Positions 30,975 to 40,745 are shown, numbered from the stretch's first letter. The stretch: 64,000 nucleotides of DNA from Limnohabitans sp. (GCF_030158565.1 NZ_JAOASQ010000063.1:51424-115423); one strand, 5' to 3'. Made by a program: numbers and translations. Notes: generated by a model from the letters alone, not told the origin.

Positions 30975-30983
30975 AGCTGAGCT

Positions 30984-31003
30984 GGGCGATTTGTAGATCG
31001 CCC
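30984..31003. terminator. Hairpin between convergent genes
   Basis: GGGCGAT pairs with ATCGCCC across a six-base loop between the converging yjbH and SDR genes. Neither strand has a T-run, so termination is only suggested by position. Confidence 0.3.
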
Positions 31004-31014
31004 GGCACCCGAGC

Positions 31015-31920
31015 TCAAGAAGCTCGTAAGGCTGCGCGCAATTTTTCGCCTACATCAGGGCGAGCCTCAAACGGGTCAGGTGGGTTAAGTCCCTGCACAA
31101 TGGCTTCCATGCGGCTTTGCACATTGCCCAAAGCATGTGGGTGGCTGTAGATATAAAACTGGCCCGAGGCCACCGCGTCAAACACCTTCTGGGCCACATC
31201 CTGGGCTGAGACCTTGCCACTGCCTACCGCCTTGTCGGTTTGCGCCTGACCTATCAATTGACTGGCCGTTGGCTTGTCCGCAGCCAGTGCAGATGGACGA
31301 TTACGTTCGCTTTGGCTGATGCCTGTGGCCACAAAATAAGGACACAGGACACTGGCGCTGACCTGGTCGCTCACCAACTGCAAGTCCTGGTACAGGGTTT
31401 CGGTCAGGGACACCACCGCATGTTTGCTGACGTTGTAGATGCCCATGTTGGGCGGCGTCAGCAAACCCGCCATGCTGGCGGTGTTGACGATGTGGCCACG
31501 GTAAGCCGGATCGGCCTTGGCGGCTTCGAGCATCATGGGGGTGAACAGGCGCACGCCGTGCACCACGCCCCAGAGGTTGACGCCCAGCACCCATTCCCAG
31601 TCGGCCACCGAGTTTTCCCAGACCAAGCCCCCTGCCCCCACGCCCGCATTGTTGAACACGAAATGTGGTGCGCCAAAGCGCTGCTTCACATCGGCGGCCA
31701 GCTGTTCCATGGCCTGGGCGTTGGACACATCGACCTTGCGGGCCAGCACCTGAACGCCTTGGGCCTTCATTTCAGCTTCGGCCTTGTCCAGCGCGTCTTG
31801 CTGCACATCGACCAACACCAGGTTCATGCCCAGCTTGGCGCCAATGCGGGCGCATTCCAGCCCGAAGCCCGAGCCTGCGCCGGTCAGCACGGCGGTTTTG
31901 CCTTGAAAGTTGTCGATCAT
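31015..31920 (-). CDS. Short-chain dehydrogenase/reductase (SDR)
   Basis: A 301-residue classical SDR with the cofactor motif TGAGSGFGLECA at 14-25, NNAG, and the catalytic Tyr-Lys in YNVSKH. Its exact substrate is unknown; the context suggests a hydroxyacyl or alcohol intermediate. It is the last gene of the minus-strand beta-oxidation run, and its start overlaps the GST stop by four bases. Confidence 0.85.
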   Translation of the reverse strand: MIDNFQGKTAVLTGAGSGFGLECARIGAKLGMNLVLVDVQQDALDKAEAEMKAQGVQVLARKVDVSNAQAMEQLAADVKQRFGAPHFVFNNAGVGAGGLVWENSVADWEWVLGVNLWGVVHGVRLFTPMMLEAAKADPAYRGHIVNTASMAGLLTPPNMGIYNVSKHAVVSLTETLYQDLQLVSDQVSASVLCPYFVATGISQSERNRPSALAADKPTASQLIGQAQTDKAVGSGKVSAQDVAQKVFDAVASGQFYIYSHPHALGNVQSRMEAIVQGLNPPDPFEARPDVGEKLRAALRAS

Positions 31921-32852
31921 GCGGCTGCCTTTTTGAGTGTGAACCCGACGCGCGGGAAATGAACATGAACCGTGCCCGCACGCTCATCGCTGCGGCGCAA
32001 GGTGTAACGGGTGCGGGTGGCGGCGATCAGCTCACCTTCGGTCGGCTCAAGACCAAAGTTGTCGGCAGCGATCACCACTTGACTGCCCAGCGCGATGCCG
32101 TGCTCGTCCTGGAAGACCTCGCCCTGCACTACCGCAGGTGTTGAACTGCGGGCGGTTTGCAAGGCTTCTTCTGCGCTGCATTTGCTGGGCGTGCCGTGGC
32201 CAATGGCCTTCATGCGGACCATCCAGCTTTTGACTTCGGGCGTCGCATCCAGAATGCCCGCCAAAGCTGGCGTGCGTTCTTGCGTGAACCACAGCGGGTG
32301 GTAAGCCGCAAAGTCGGCCACGCAAGGCTGGGCACCGAACAAAAAGTCTTGCCCATGCAGCATGTTGGCAATGCGGCGCAGGTAGCTTTTGTAAGTGGCG
32401 GCGGCATCGGTGGAGGACATGCGCGCAGCGCCACTGCGCATGGCGGCGCGGTCGGCCACAAAGGCCTGCACGACCTCAGCCGGTGCGCCCGCAAAGACCT
32501 GCGCCACGCCAGCGGGCTGAAAGTTATACGCCATGACTGCGGTGAACAAGGCACTGTCGGCCCACTGCGCCACGATGCGCGCCGCGCCTTTGACGGCTTC
32601 AGGGTAGATCGTGGGCTTGGGCGCCATGTGCTCCAGCACGTCGCAAATGAGCGCGGTGTCGCAGTAAATGTCCGCGCCGATCTGGAGCACCGGGGTTTTG
32701 CGGTAACCGCCCGTGAGCGCCGTCAGATCGGGCTTGGGCATGATCATCGGGATGAACACGCTTTTCCAGGCCAACTGCTTGTGGCCCAGAATCAGACGGA
32801 CCTTTTCGGCAAACGGCGAGGTCGGGTAATGGTGGAGGATCAGCTCGGACAT
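31917..32852 (-). CDS. Glutathione S-transferase family protein
   Basis: A 311-residue protein with an N-terminal thioredoxin-fold GST domain (YPTSPFAEKVRLILGHKQL, TPVLQIGADIYCDTALICDVLE) and an all-alpha C-terminal domain. At 311 residues it is longer than typical GSTs (about 200-230), with an extra beta-rich segment after residue 230. Possibly involved in thiol-dependent handling of reactive intermediates of the pathway. Confidence 0.83.
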   Translation of the reverse strand: MSELILHHYPTSPFAEKVRLILGHKQLAWKSVFIPMIMPKPDLTALTGGYRKTPVLQIGADIYCDTALICDVLEHMAPKPTIYPEAVKGAARIVAQWADSALFTAVMAYNFQPAGVAQVFAGAPAEVVQAFVADRAAMRSGAARMSSTDAAATYKSYLRRIANMLHGQDFLFGAQPCVADFAAYHPLWFTQERTPALAGILDATPEVKSWMVRMKAIGHGTPSKCSAEEALQTARSSTPAVVQGEVFQDEHGIALGSQVVIAADNFGLEPTEGELIAATRTRYTLRRSDERAGTVHVHFPRVGFTLKKAAA

Positions 32853-32862
32853 GTGGCTCGCC

Positions 32863-33879
32863 TCAGATCAGCTTGACCAGTTGTTTGCCGAAGTTTTTAC
32901 CCTTGAGCAGACCGAGGAAAGCCTCAGGCGCAGCAGCCAGGCCTTGCGCGACCGTTTCGCGGGGGCGCAGCTTGCCGGTGCCCACCAAGGTGCCCAACTC
33001 TTGCAGGGCCTCGGGCCAGACTTCCATGTGCTCGCTGACGATGAAGCCTTCGATCTTCATGCGGTTGATGAGGATCAGCGCCGGGTTGCTCATGGGCAGC
33101 GGCGCGCCATCGTAGCCAGCGATCATGCCGCACACGGCGATGCGTGCAAACGCGTTGGTACGCAGCATCACGGCGTCGAGCACCATGCCGCCCACGTTTT
33201 CAAAGTGGCCGTCAATGCCGTTCGGGCAAGCTTCGCGCAGGGCTTTGGACAATGAGATGTAGTCCTTGTGTTCCTTGTAGTCGATGCAGGCGTCAAAGCC
33301 CAGCTCCTTGACCACGTAGTCGCATTTGTCTTTGCCACCCGCGATGCCCACCACGCGACAACCACGTGCCTTGGCCAGCGCGCCGTAAGCGCTGCCCACC
33401 GCACCGCTGGCGGCGCTCACGGTCACGGTTTCGCCAGCTTTGGGGTTGATGATCTTGACCAAGCCATACCAGGCGGTCACGCCGGGCATGCCCACCGCGC
33501 CCAAGTAGTGCGACAGCGGCACATGGGTGGTGTCTACCTTGCGCAGGGCGCCGATCACGTTGGCATCGACCACGCTGTACTCCTGCCAGCCGCCCATGCC
33601 GACCACCGAGTCACCAGCTTTGAATTTGGGATGACGGCTGTCCACCACCTCACCCACGGTGCCGCCAATCATGACTTCGCCCAAGGGCTGGGGCACGGCA
33701 TAGCTCTTACTCTCGTTCATGCGGCCACGCATGTAGGGGTCCAGGCTCAGGTAATGGTGGCAAACCAGCACTTGACCGTCTTTGAGTTCGGGCAATGGCA
33801 GCTCGACCATTTTGAAGTTGTTCACAGTGGCTTCGCCTTGCGGGCGGTTGTCCAGAACGATGCGGTGGTTGATGGGCAT
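32863..33879 (-). CDS. NADP-dependent medium-chain oxidoreductase (leukotriene B4 dehydrogenase/curcumin reductase type)
   Basis: A 338-residue zinc-free MDR enzyme of the prostaglandin reductase/YncB type, reducing C=C bonds conjugated to carbonyls. The segments YLSLDPYMRGRM and ENVGGMVLDAVMLR are diagnostic, and the cofactor-binding SAASGAVGSAYGALAKARGCRVVG is intact. Start taken at the ATG 33879; the longer reading to 33975 does not resemble the family. In context it may reduce enoyl or enone intermediates. Confidence 0.9.
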   Translation of the reverse strand: MPINHRIVLDNRPQGEATVNNFKMVELPLPELKDGQVLVCHHYLSLDPYMRGRMNESKSYAVPQPLGEVMIGGTVGEVVDSRHPKFKAGDSVVGMGGWQEYSVVDANVIGALRKVDTTHVPLSHYLGAVGMPGVTAWYGLVKIINPKAGETVTVSAASGAVGSAYGALAKARGCRVVGIAGGKDKCDYVVKELGFDACIDYKEHKDYISLSKALREACPNGIDGHFENVGGMVLDAVMLRTNAFARIAVCGMIAGYDGAPLPMSNPALILINRMKIEGFIVSEHMEVWPEALQELGTLVGTGKLRPRETVAQGLAAAPEAFLGLLKGKNFGKQLVKLI

Positions 33880-33905
33880 GTGTGTCTCCAGTGAATTTGA
33901 AAGCG

Positions 33906-34328
33906 TTAATCGGTGGAAGGCGAAGGGGATTGGCGGCGGCTCACGTATTTGAAGGTGCCGGTGGCGTGGGCGCACAGCTGCCCTTGGGCATCGAACACAC
34001 TGCCCTCGGTGAAGGCCATGCTGCGGGTGCGGTGTTGCAAGTGGCCTTTGCCCACCAGCGCTTGTCCGGCGGGCACTTTGGCGGGGCGCATGAAGGTGGT
34101 TTTCATCTCGATGGTGACCACGCCCATTTCTGGGTCTACGCTGCGCGCAGCAGTGGCCATGATCACATCCAGAAAAGTCATGACCGCACCGCCGTGCGTG
34201 ACATCGAATGAATTGAGATGTTCGGGTCGTGGCGCGAAATGCAGCTCGGACTCGCCGCCTTCAAATTTCTCCAGAGAGAAACCCAAATGGTCAACGAAGG
34301 GAATCTTGGCGCCGAAAGGGATGCTCAT
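33906..34328 (-). CDS. PaaI-type hot-dog thioesterase
   Basis: A 140-residue 4HBT/PaaI-family acyl-CoA thioesterase. FDVTHGGAVMTFLDVIMATAA is the hot-dog helix with its preceding catalytic region. It would release CoA from stalled or excess intermediates. Two starts compete: 34328 (used here) and 34346, which would form a TGATG overlap with the upstream SDR stop. Confidence 0.87.
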   Translation of the reverse strand: MSIPFGAKIPFVDHLGFSLEKFEGGESELHFAPRPEHLNSFDVTHGGAVMTFLDVIMATAARSVDPEMGVVTIEMKTTFMRPAKVPAGQALVGKGHLQHRTRSMAFTEGSVFDAQGQLCAHATGTFKYVSRRQSPSPSTD

Positions 34329-34345
34329 GCTCAAGGACTTTCGCA

Positions 34346-35137
34346 TCAGCCGCCGATGATGGCGCTCACGCCACCATCCACCGCCATCCATTGGCCTGTG
34401 ATGTGCTTGCCTGCGTCCGAGGCGTAAAGCAAGGCCAAGCCTTTGAGGTCTTCGTCATCGCCCAATCGGCGCAGCGGTGCGCCTTTGGCCATGTTGTCTG
34501 CGCCCAATTTTTCCAACAGGCCATAGGTCATCTTGCTGGGGAAAAAGCCGGGACAAATCGCGTTGACAGTGATGCCATGCTCGCCCCACTCACCTGCCAG
34601 TGCTCGGGTGAAGTTGACCACCGCACCTTTGGAGGTGTTGTAGGCAATCGTCTTCATCTCGGACGGGTTGCCAGCCAAACCCGCAATGGAGGCCACGTTC
34701 AGGATGCGGCCTTTTTTGCGCGGGATCATGCAGCGCTTGGCCACTTCCTGCGACAAGATGAAATAGCCGCGCACGTTCAGGTTCATGACCTTGTCCCAGG
34801 CCTCGACCGGGTGCTCTTCGGCGGGCGCGCCCCAGCTGGCACCGGCGTTGTTGACCAGGATGTCGATCGGGCCCATGCGTTCGATGGTCTCTGCCGCCAG
34901 ACGGCGAATGTCTTCTTCTTTGCCACAATCGGCAGCGATCCAGCGGGCGTCGATGCCTGCAGCTTGCAACTCGGCGGCGGCCTCTTCCAGATCGGCTGCT
35001 TTGCGTGAGCTGAGCATGATCTTGGCGCCCGCCTCACCCAGCGCATGGGCCATTTGCAGGCCCAGGCCGCGCGAGCCGCCGGTGACCAAGGCCACTTGGC
35101 CGGTCAAATCAAAAAGTTGTTGGACTGTGCGTGCCAT
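34346..35137 (-). CDS. SDR-family 3-oxoacyl reductase-like dehydrogenase
   Basis: A 263-residue SDR with TGGSRGLGLQMA (19-30), NNAGASWG, and the catalytic YNTSKG. It looks like a FabG- or 3-hydroxyacyl-CoA dehydrogenase-like member. It sits between the Dabb and thioesterase genes in the beta-oxidation run, with an AGGAG-type site (GGAGC) just upstream of its start. Confidence 0.87.
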   Translation of the reverse strand: MARTVQQLFDLTGQVALVTGGSRGLGLQMAHALGEAGAKIMLSSRKAADLEEAAAELQAAGIDARWIAADCGKEEDIRRLAAETIERMGPIDILVNNAGASWGAPAEEHPVEAWDKVMNLNVRGYFILSQEVAKRCMIPRKKGRILNVASIAGLAGNPSEMKTIAYNTSKGAVVNFTRALAGEWGEHGITVNAICPGFFPSKMTYGLLEKLGADNMAKGAPLRRLGDDEDLKGLALLYASDAGKHITGQWMAVDGGVSAIIGG

Positions 35138-35168
35138 GTCGGGGCTCCTTTGAAAATGGAATGTGAAT

Positions 35169-35471
35169 TCAGACCGTGTAATCCATGCAGCGTCGTTCTT
35201 TGACCACCGACTTCATGAAAGGCTTGATGGCCACATGATCAGGGTGATTTTGGTAAGCCGCTAGCACCTGCGCGTCATCGACCAGCATGTGCAGCACCAG
35301 ATCGTTGGTGCAGTCCATGCCGGGTGTGGCCGTGGCCACTTCAAAAGTCTGAATGCCGGGCACCACCTGGGCGCACGACAAGAGCAAAGCTTTGGCTTTG
35401 ACGAGGTTGGTGGCTTTGTCGGCCCCTGCGGCATGGTCTTGCAGGTTCCACATCACGATGTGTCGGATCAT
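35169..35471 (-). CDS. Dabb-domain (stress-responsive A/B barrel) protein
   Basis: A 100-residue dimeric alpha-beta barrel protein (MIRHIVMWNLQDHA start, DLVLHMLVDDAQVLAAYQNHPDHVAI). Dabb proteins range from enzymes for polyketide cyclisation to unknown functions. The start overlaps the stop of the acyl-CoA dehydrogenase gene as TGATG, implying coupled translation. Confidence 0.87.
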   Translation of the reverse strand: MIRHIVMWNLQDHAAGADKATNLVKAKALLLSCAQVVPGIQTFEVATATPGMDCTNDLVLHMLVDDAQVLAAYQNHPDHVAIKPFMKSVVKERRCMDYTV

Positions 35472-37300
35472 CAGAAAGCCTCCTCGTGCAAGTCGGCGCA
35501 AGTGGGGTCGCGGCTTTTGACCACGTTGAGCCAAGCGCCGATCTTGGGCAATTCATAACGGAAGAAATAGCGGCAAGCGGCGCGGCGGCCTTGGGCTGCC
35601 GGGCTGTTGTCATCGCCCAGGCTGCTGGCCACGTCGAGCCAGATCCAGGCGATCACCGTGTGGCCAAAGGCCTGCAAATAGGGCACGGCATTGGCCAGGG
35701 CCTGTGCGGGCTCGGCACCGGCCCAGGCTTGCTGGGTGGCTTGGCCGATTTGTTTCAATGCATCGCGCAAGGCCGCCGCTTCCGGTCCCCAAGCCGATTC
35801 GGCTTTGGTGGCCGTGGCCAGCATGCGCTCGGCGAGCAGTTGCAGGCCGCGTCCGTTTTCCATCAGCACCTTGCGGCCCAGCAGGTCCATGGCCTGGATG
35901 CCGTGCGTTCCCTCGTGGATCATGTTCAGGCGGTTGTCGCGCCAGTACTGCTCGACCGGGAAGTCACGCGTGTAGCCATAGCCGCCGTGGATCTGGATGG
36001 CCAGACTGTTGGCTTCGAGACACCATTCGCTGGGGAAGCTCTTGACGATGGGCGTCAGCACTTCCAGCAGCAGGCGCGCCACATCGGCGTCTTCGGCGGT
36101 GCCGGTGTGCTGCTCGTCGACCAAGCGGGCGCTGTAAAAAGCCAGTGCCAAAGCGCCTTCGCTGTAGGCTTTTTGAGCCAGCAGCATGCGCTTGATGTCG
36201 GCGTGTTCGATGATGCGCACCTGGGGCTGGCTCGCATCCTTGCCCCCTGCCCCGGTGGGCCGGCCTTGTGGGCGGTTTTTGGCGTAGTCGAGGCTGGCGT
36301 AATAACCGGCCATGCCCAGCATGGTGGCGGCCATGCCCACGCCGATGCGGGCTTCGTTCATCATGTGGAACATGCAGCGCAGGCCTTCGCCAGGCTTGCC
36401 GACGAGGTAGCCTACAGCGCCGTCCAGGCCCCCACCTGTATCACCTCTGACCGGGTACTTGCCCTCGCCAAAGTTCAGCAGCGTGTTGGTGGTGCCGCGC
36501 CAGCCGCACTTGTGGTTCAGGCCCGCCAGCGCCACATCGTTGCGCTCGCCGGTCAACTGCCCATCCACGCCAACCATCTTTTTGGGCACGATGAACAGCG
36601 AAATGCCTTTGACGCCCGGCACCAGTTGGCCTGAGCTGTCGGGGATCTTGGCCAGCACCAAATGGATGATGTTCTCGGAGAGTTCGTGCTCGCCCGACGA
36701 AATCCACATCTTGTTGCCCTTGAGGCGGTAGCGTGCGCCCAAAGCATCGGCTTCGAAGTCGGCCCCATCGGGCGTGGCGCGGGTCATCACGTCGCTCAGC
36801 GACGAGCCCGCTTGCGGCTCGGATAGGCACATGGTGCCGGAGAAACGGCCACTGAATTCGTTCAAGGCAAAGACCTGCTTTTGCAACTCGGTGCCGTGCA
36901 CCATGAGCAAATTGGCGTTGCCGCTGGTGAGCATGCCCGAGCCGATGCTGACCGAGGCCATCGCAAAAAAGGCGTTGGCTGCGGCTTCGACCGTGTAGGG
37001 CAGCTGCATGCCGCCCACTTCGTAGTCTTGCGCGGCACTCAACATGCCCGACTCGGCATAGGCTTTGTAGGCCTCGTGCGTGGCTTGCGGCAGCGTGACT
37101 TTTTCGCCATCGAAATGAGGCTCTTGCGTGTCGACCAGGCGGTTGAACGGCGCGTACTTCTCACGCGCAATGCGCTCGCAGGTATCGAGCACCGCATCAA
37201 AGGTTTCGCGACTGTGGTCGGCAAAACGCTCGCGGCTTTGCAGGCATTCGACTTTCAACCAGTCGTGGAGCAAAAAATCAACGGTGGGGCGCAGGCTCAT
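35471..37300 (-). CDS. Acyl-CoA dehydrogenase (long form)
   Basis: A 609-residue FAD-dependent acyl-CoA dehydrogenase of the longer class with extra N- and C-terminal helical domains. The FAD/substrate motif TMCLSEPQAGSSLSDV (156-171) and the QIHGGYGYTRDFPVEQYWRD segment are clear. It catalyses the first oxidation of beta-oxidation. A terminator hairpin separates it from the upstream thiolase gene, leaving just 22 bases before its start. Confidence 0.94.
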   Translation of the reverse strand: MSLRPTVDFLLHDWLKVECLQSRERFADHSRETFDAVLDTCERIAREKYAPFNRLVDTQEPHFDGEKVTLPQATHEAYKAYAESGMLSAAQDYEVGGMQLPYTVEAAANAFFAMASVSIGSGMLTSGNANLLMVHGTELQKQVFALNEFSGRFSGTMCLSEPQAGSSLSDVMTRATPDGADFEADALGARYRLKGNKMWISSGEHELSENIIHLVLAKIPDSSGQLVPGVKGISLFIVPKKMVGVDGQLTGERNDVALAGLNHKCGWRGTTNTLLNFGEGKYPVRGDTGGGLDGAVGYLVGKPGEGLRCMFHMMNEARIGVGMAATMLGMAGYYASLDYAKNRPQGRPTGAGGKDASQPQVRIIEHADIKRMLLAQKAYSEGALALAFYSARLVDEQHTGTAEDADVARLLLEVLTPIVKSFPSEWCLEANSLAIQIHGGYGYTRDFPVEQYWRDNRLNMIHEGTHGIQAMDLLGRKVLMENGRGLQLLAERMLATATKAESAWGPEAAALRDALKQIGQATQQAWAGAEPAQALANAVPYLQAFGHTVIAWIWLDVASSLGDDNSPAAQGRRAACRYFFRYELPKIGAWLNVVKSRDPTCADLHEEAF

Positions 37301-37322
37301 GTCAGTTCATCTCTTCCAAATG

Positions 37323-37354
37323 AAAAAGGGCAAGAAGCATCATGCCTCTTGCCC
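37323..37354 (-). terminator. Intrinsic terminator after the thiolase gene
   Basis: On the minus strand GGGCAAGA...TCTTGCCC with an inner GCAT/ATGC and one mismatch makes a long stem (37328-37354) followed by TTTTT. It ends the thiolase transcript but sits 22 bases upstream of the acyl-CoA dehydrogenase start. Confidence 0.8.
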
Positions 37355-37398
37355 CTGTTCGGATCAGCCATCCAGGCGACAGCCGATGCCGGTCACGT

Positions 37399-38574
37399 TC
37401 ACAGCACTTCAAAAATGCCGCAAGCGCCCATGCCGCCGCCAATGCACATGGTCACCGCCACGCGCTTGGCGCCACGGCGTTTGCCTTCGATCAGGGCGTG
37501 ACCTGTCAGGCGCTGGCCCGACACGCCGTAGGGGTGGCCCACCGCGATCGCGCCGCCGTTGACGTTCAGGCGATCTGCCGGAATGCCCAGCTTGTCGCGG
37601 CAGTACAGCACCTGCACGGCAAACGCTTCGTTGAGTTCCCACAGGTCGATGTCGTTCACGGTAAGACCCAGACGCGCCAGCGCTTTGGGCACGGCGTACA
37701 CGGGGCCAATGCCCATTTCGTCAGGCTCGCAACCGGCCACGGCAAAACCGAGGAATCGGCCCAGGGGCTTCATGCCGCGTTGCTCGGCCAGCTTTTCGTC
37801 CATCAGCACGCAAGCGCCTGCGCCGTCCGAGAACTGGCTGGCGTTGCCCGCCGACACCAAACCACCAGGCAAAGCCGAGCGCAAGCCGCTGATGGCTTCC
37901 ACGGTGGTGCCTTCGCGCAGACCTTCGTCCACGCTCACGGTCACTTGTTTGGTGGTCATGCCCATGACCTTGTCAATCACGCCTTGCGTCACGGTGATGG
38001 GCGCGATCTCGTCGTTGAAAAGGCCAGCAGCTTGCGCAGCGCAGGCTTTTTGCTGGCTGGCCGCGCCATACGCGTCCATCACGTCGCGGCCGATCTTGTA
38101 GCGCTTGGCCACTTGCTCGGCGGTTTGCAGCATGTTCCAGTAAATCTCGGGCTTCATCTTGGCCAAAGACAGGTCTTGCAGCATGTGGGTGTTCATCTCT
38201 TGCTGCACGCAGGAGATGCTTTCCACGCCACCGGCCACATAGACCTGGCCTTCGCCCGCGATGATGCGCTGCGCAGCCAAGGCAATGGTTTGCAGACCCG
38301 ACGAGCAAAAACGGTTCACGGTCAGGCCCGACACCGAGATCGGCAGACCGGCCTTGAGGGCGATCTGGCGGGCGATGTTGGCGCCTGTGGCGCCTTCAGG
38401 TGTGGCGCAACCCATGATCACGTCTTCGACTTCGGCGGCATCAATGCCGGCGCGGGCCACGGCGTGTTGCACGGCGTGGCCACCCAGCGTGGCACCGTGG
38501 GTCATGTTGAAAGCGCCCTTCCAGCTCTTGGCCAGAGGGGTGCGGGCGGTGGATACGATGACAGCATTCGTCAT
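37399..38574 (-). CDS. Acetyl-CoA C-acyltransferase (thiolase)
   Basis: A 391-residue thiolase, cleaving 3-ketoacyl-CoA to acetyl-CoA and a shortened acyl-CoA. Nucleophile Cys90 (NRFCSSGLQ), His347 (GHPYG) and Cys377 ([10 protein letters not shown]) form the active site. It follows the FadB-like gene by 59 bases and works directly on that enzyme's product. Confidence 0.95.
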   Translation of the reverse strand: MTNAVIVSTARTPLAKSWKGAFNMTHGATLGGHAVQHAVARAGIDAAEVEDVIMGCATPEGATGANIARQIALKAGLPISVSGLTVNRFCSSGLQTIALAAQRIIAGEGQVYVAGGVESISCVQQEMNTHMLQDLSLAKMKPEIYWNMLQTAEQVAKRYKIGRDVMDAYGAASQQKACAAQAAGLFNDEIAPITVTQGVIDKVMGMTTKQVTVSVDEGLREGTTVEAISGLRSALPGGLVSAGNASQFSDGAGACVLMDEKLAEQRGMKPLGRFLGFAVAGCEPDEMGIGPVYAVPKALARLGLTVNDIDLWELNEAFAVQVLYCRDKLGIPADRLNVNGGAIAVGHPYGVSGQRLTGHALIEGKRRGAKRVAVTMCIGGGMGACGIFEVL

Positions 38575-38633
38575 GATGGTCCTTTCATGTGGGAGACAGA
38601 GCTAAAGATCTGTCCCGCCAAAAATTTAAAAAA

Positions 38634-40745
38634 TCAGTTGAATGTCTTGCCTTCGGCCACCAAACGTGCCAACAAAGGCGCGGGTTGCCAGAATTGGGCG
38701 TCGTCATGCGGATTTTTGGCAAAGCGTTTCATGGCTTCGGCCACGTTGAACAGGCCAATGGTGTCGGCGTAGTTCATGGGGCCACCGCGCCAGAACGGGA
38801 AGCCGTAACCGGTGATGTAGACCATGTCGATGTCGCTGGCCTTGCTGGCAATGCCTTCTTCCAGGATGTGGCAGGCCTCGTTGACCAGCGAGTACACCAG
38901 GCGCTGCACGATCTCGTCATCGGAAATCTTGCGGGGCGTGATGCCTTGCGCGGCGCGGTGCTTCTCGATCATCTCGACCACCACTGCGCTCGGGATCGCG
39001 TCGCGCTTGCCGGCCTGGTAGTCGTACCAGCCTGCGCCGGTCTTTTGGCCATAACGGCCCATCTCGCACAGCAAGTCAGCGGTTTTGCTGTACTTGAGGT
39101 TCGGCTTTTCCGTGTAGCGCCGCTTGCGGATTGCCCAGCCAATGTCGTTGCCTGCCAAATCGCCCATGCGGAACGGCCCCATGGCAAAACCGAATTTCTC
39201 GACGGCCTTGTCCACTTGCGCGGGGGTGCAGCCTTCTTCGATCAGGAAACCAGCTTGGCGGCTGTACTGCTCGATCATGCGGTTGCCGATGAAGCCGTCG
39301 CACACGCCGGAGACCACCGAGGTCTTCTTGATCTTCTTGCCGATGGCCATCACGGTGGCCAGCACGTCCTTGCCGGTTTGGGCGCCACGCACCACTTCGA
39401 GCAGCTTCATGACGTTGGCGGGGCTGAAGAAGTGCATGCCCACCACGTCTTGCGGACGCTTGGTGAAGGAGGCGATCTTGTTCACGTCGAGCGTCGAGGT
39501 GTTGGACGCCAGGATCGCGCCGGGCTTCATCACTTCGTCGAGCTTCTTGAAGACGGCTTCCTTCACGCCCATTTCTTCGAACACGGCTTCGATCACCAGG
39601 TCGGCCTGACCGATGTCGTCGTAGCTCAGCGTGGTGGACAAGAGCGCCATGCGCTCGTCGTATTTTTCTTGCTTGAGCTTGCCTTTTTTGACTTGCGCTT
39701 CGTAGTTCTTGCGGATGGTGGCCACGCCACGGTCCAGCGCGTCCTGCTTCATCTCCAGGATCTTGACCGGGATGCCCGCGTTCAGGAAGTTCATGGAGAT
39801 GCCGCCGCCCATGGTGCCAGCACCGATGACGGCCACGGATTTGACATCGCGCTTGGGCGTGTCCTCGGGCACATCGGGGATCTTGGAGGCCGCACGGTCG
39901 GCCATGAAGATGTGGCGCAGTGCGCGGCATTCGGGCGTCATCATCAGGGCCATGAAGATTTCGCGCTCGAAGACCATGCCGTCTTCAAACTTCTTCTTGG
40001 TGGCCGCTTCGACCGCGTCCACGCATTTGCCTGGGGCTGGCAGGTTTTTGGCCATGCCCTTGACCATGTTTCGCGTGAACTGGAAATAAGCATCGCCTTG
40101 GGGGTGCTTGCAAGGCAGGTTTTTCACCAGAGGCAGCGGCGAGCCGTCTGCATGGGCGGCCGCCACTTTGCGGGCCAGCGCCAGGGCTTCTTCGGGCAGG
40201 CTTTCGGCTGATTGGGCCATCGCGTCAAACAGTTTCTGGCCGGGCAACATGGCCAGCATCTCGCTCTTGATGGCTTCGCCGCTGACGATCATGTTGAGCG
40301 CCGCTTCCACACCGATCACGCGGGGCAGACGCTGCGTGCCGCCCGCGCCGGGGATCAGGCCCAGCTTGACTTCAGGCAAGGCAATCGAGGTGCCAGGCGC
40401 TGCAATGCGGTAGTGGCAGCCCAGAGCCAGCTCCAGACCGCCGCCCATGGCGACCGAGTGGATGGCGGCCACCACCGGCTTGGCCGAGTTTTCGCAAGCG
40501 CGGATGACGCTCAGCAAATTGGGTTCCTGGATCGCCTTGGGCGAGCCAAATTCACGAATGTCCGCGCCGCCCGAAAAGGCCTTGCCACCACCGGTGATGA
40601 CGATGGCCTTGACTGCTGCATCGTTGTTGGCTTTCTCCAGCCCATCGGTGATGCCGATGCGGGTGGACAGACCCAAACCGTTGACGGGCGGGTTCATCAG
40701 GGTGATGACCGCGACATCACCTTGGACTTTGTATTCAGCTGTCAT
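38634..40745 (-). CDS. fadB: Bifunctional enoyl-CoA hydratase/3-hydroxyacyl-CoA dehydrogenase
   Basis: A 703-residue multifunctional beta-oxidation enzyme. The N-terminal crotonase domain has the oxyanion segment HSVAMGGGLE and glutamates 105 and 125. The NAD-binding fold of the dehydrogenase starts at VIGAGTMGGG (306-315) and two C-terminal 3HCDH domains follow (PFRMGDLAGNDIG; YGFPFWRGGPM). It hydrates enoyl-CoA and oxidises the hydroxyacyl-CoA. It is the first gene after the palindrome-containing promoter. FadB versus FadJ or FadN naming is uncertain. Confidence 0.93.
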   Translation of the reverse strand: MTAEYKVQGDVAVITLMNPPVNGLGLSTRIGITDGLEKANNDAAVKAIVITGGGKAFSGGADIREFGSPKAIQEPNLLSVIRACENSAKPVVAAIHSVAMGGGLELALGCHYRIAAPGTSIALPEVKLGLIPGAGGTQRLPRVIGVEAALNMIVSGEAIKSEMLAMLPGQKLFDAMAQSAESLPEEALALARKVAAAHADGSPLPLVKNLPCKHPQGDAYFQFTRNMVKGMAKNLPAPGKCVDAVEAATKKKFEDGMVFEREIFMALMMTPECRALRHIFMADRAASKIPDVPEDTPKRDVKSVAVIGAGTMGGGISMNFLNAGIPVKILEMKQDALDRGVATIRKNYEAQVKKGKLKQEKYDERMALLSTTLSYDDIGQADLVIEAVFEEMGVKEAVFKKLDEVMKPGAILASNTSTLDVNKIASFTKRPQDVVGMHFFSPANVMKLLEVVRGAQTGKDVLATVMAIGKKIKKTSVVSGVCDGFIGNRMIEQYSRQAGFLIEEGCTPAQVDKAVEKFGFAMGPFRMGDLAGNDIGWAIRKRRYTEKPNLKYSKTADLLCEMGRYGQKTGAGWYDYQAGKRDAIPSAVVVEMIEKHRAAQGITPRKISDDEIVQRLVYSLVNEACHILEEGIASKASDIDMVYITGYGFPFWRGGPMNYADTIGLFNVAEAMKRFAKNPHDDAQFWQPAPLLARLVAEGKTFN

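Noticed and set aside
38575..38633. GGGACAGA/TCTGTCTCC hairpin between the fadB-like and thiolase genes as a terminator
   Set aside because: No T-run follows on the minus strand, and the stem has a bulge; the two genes are probably cotranscribed.
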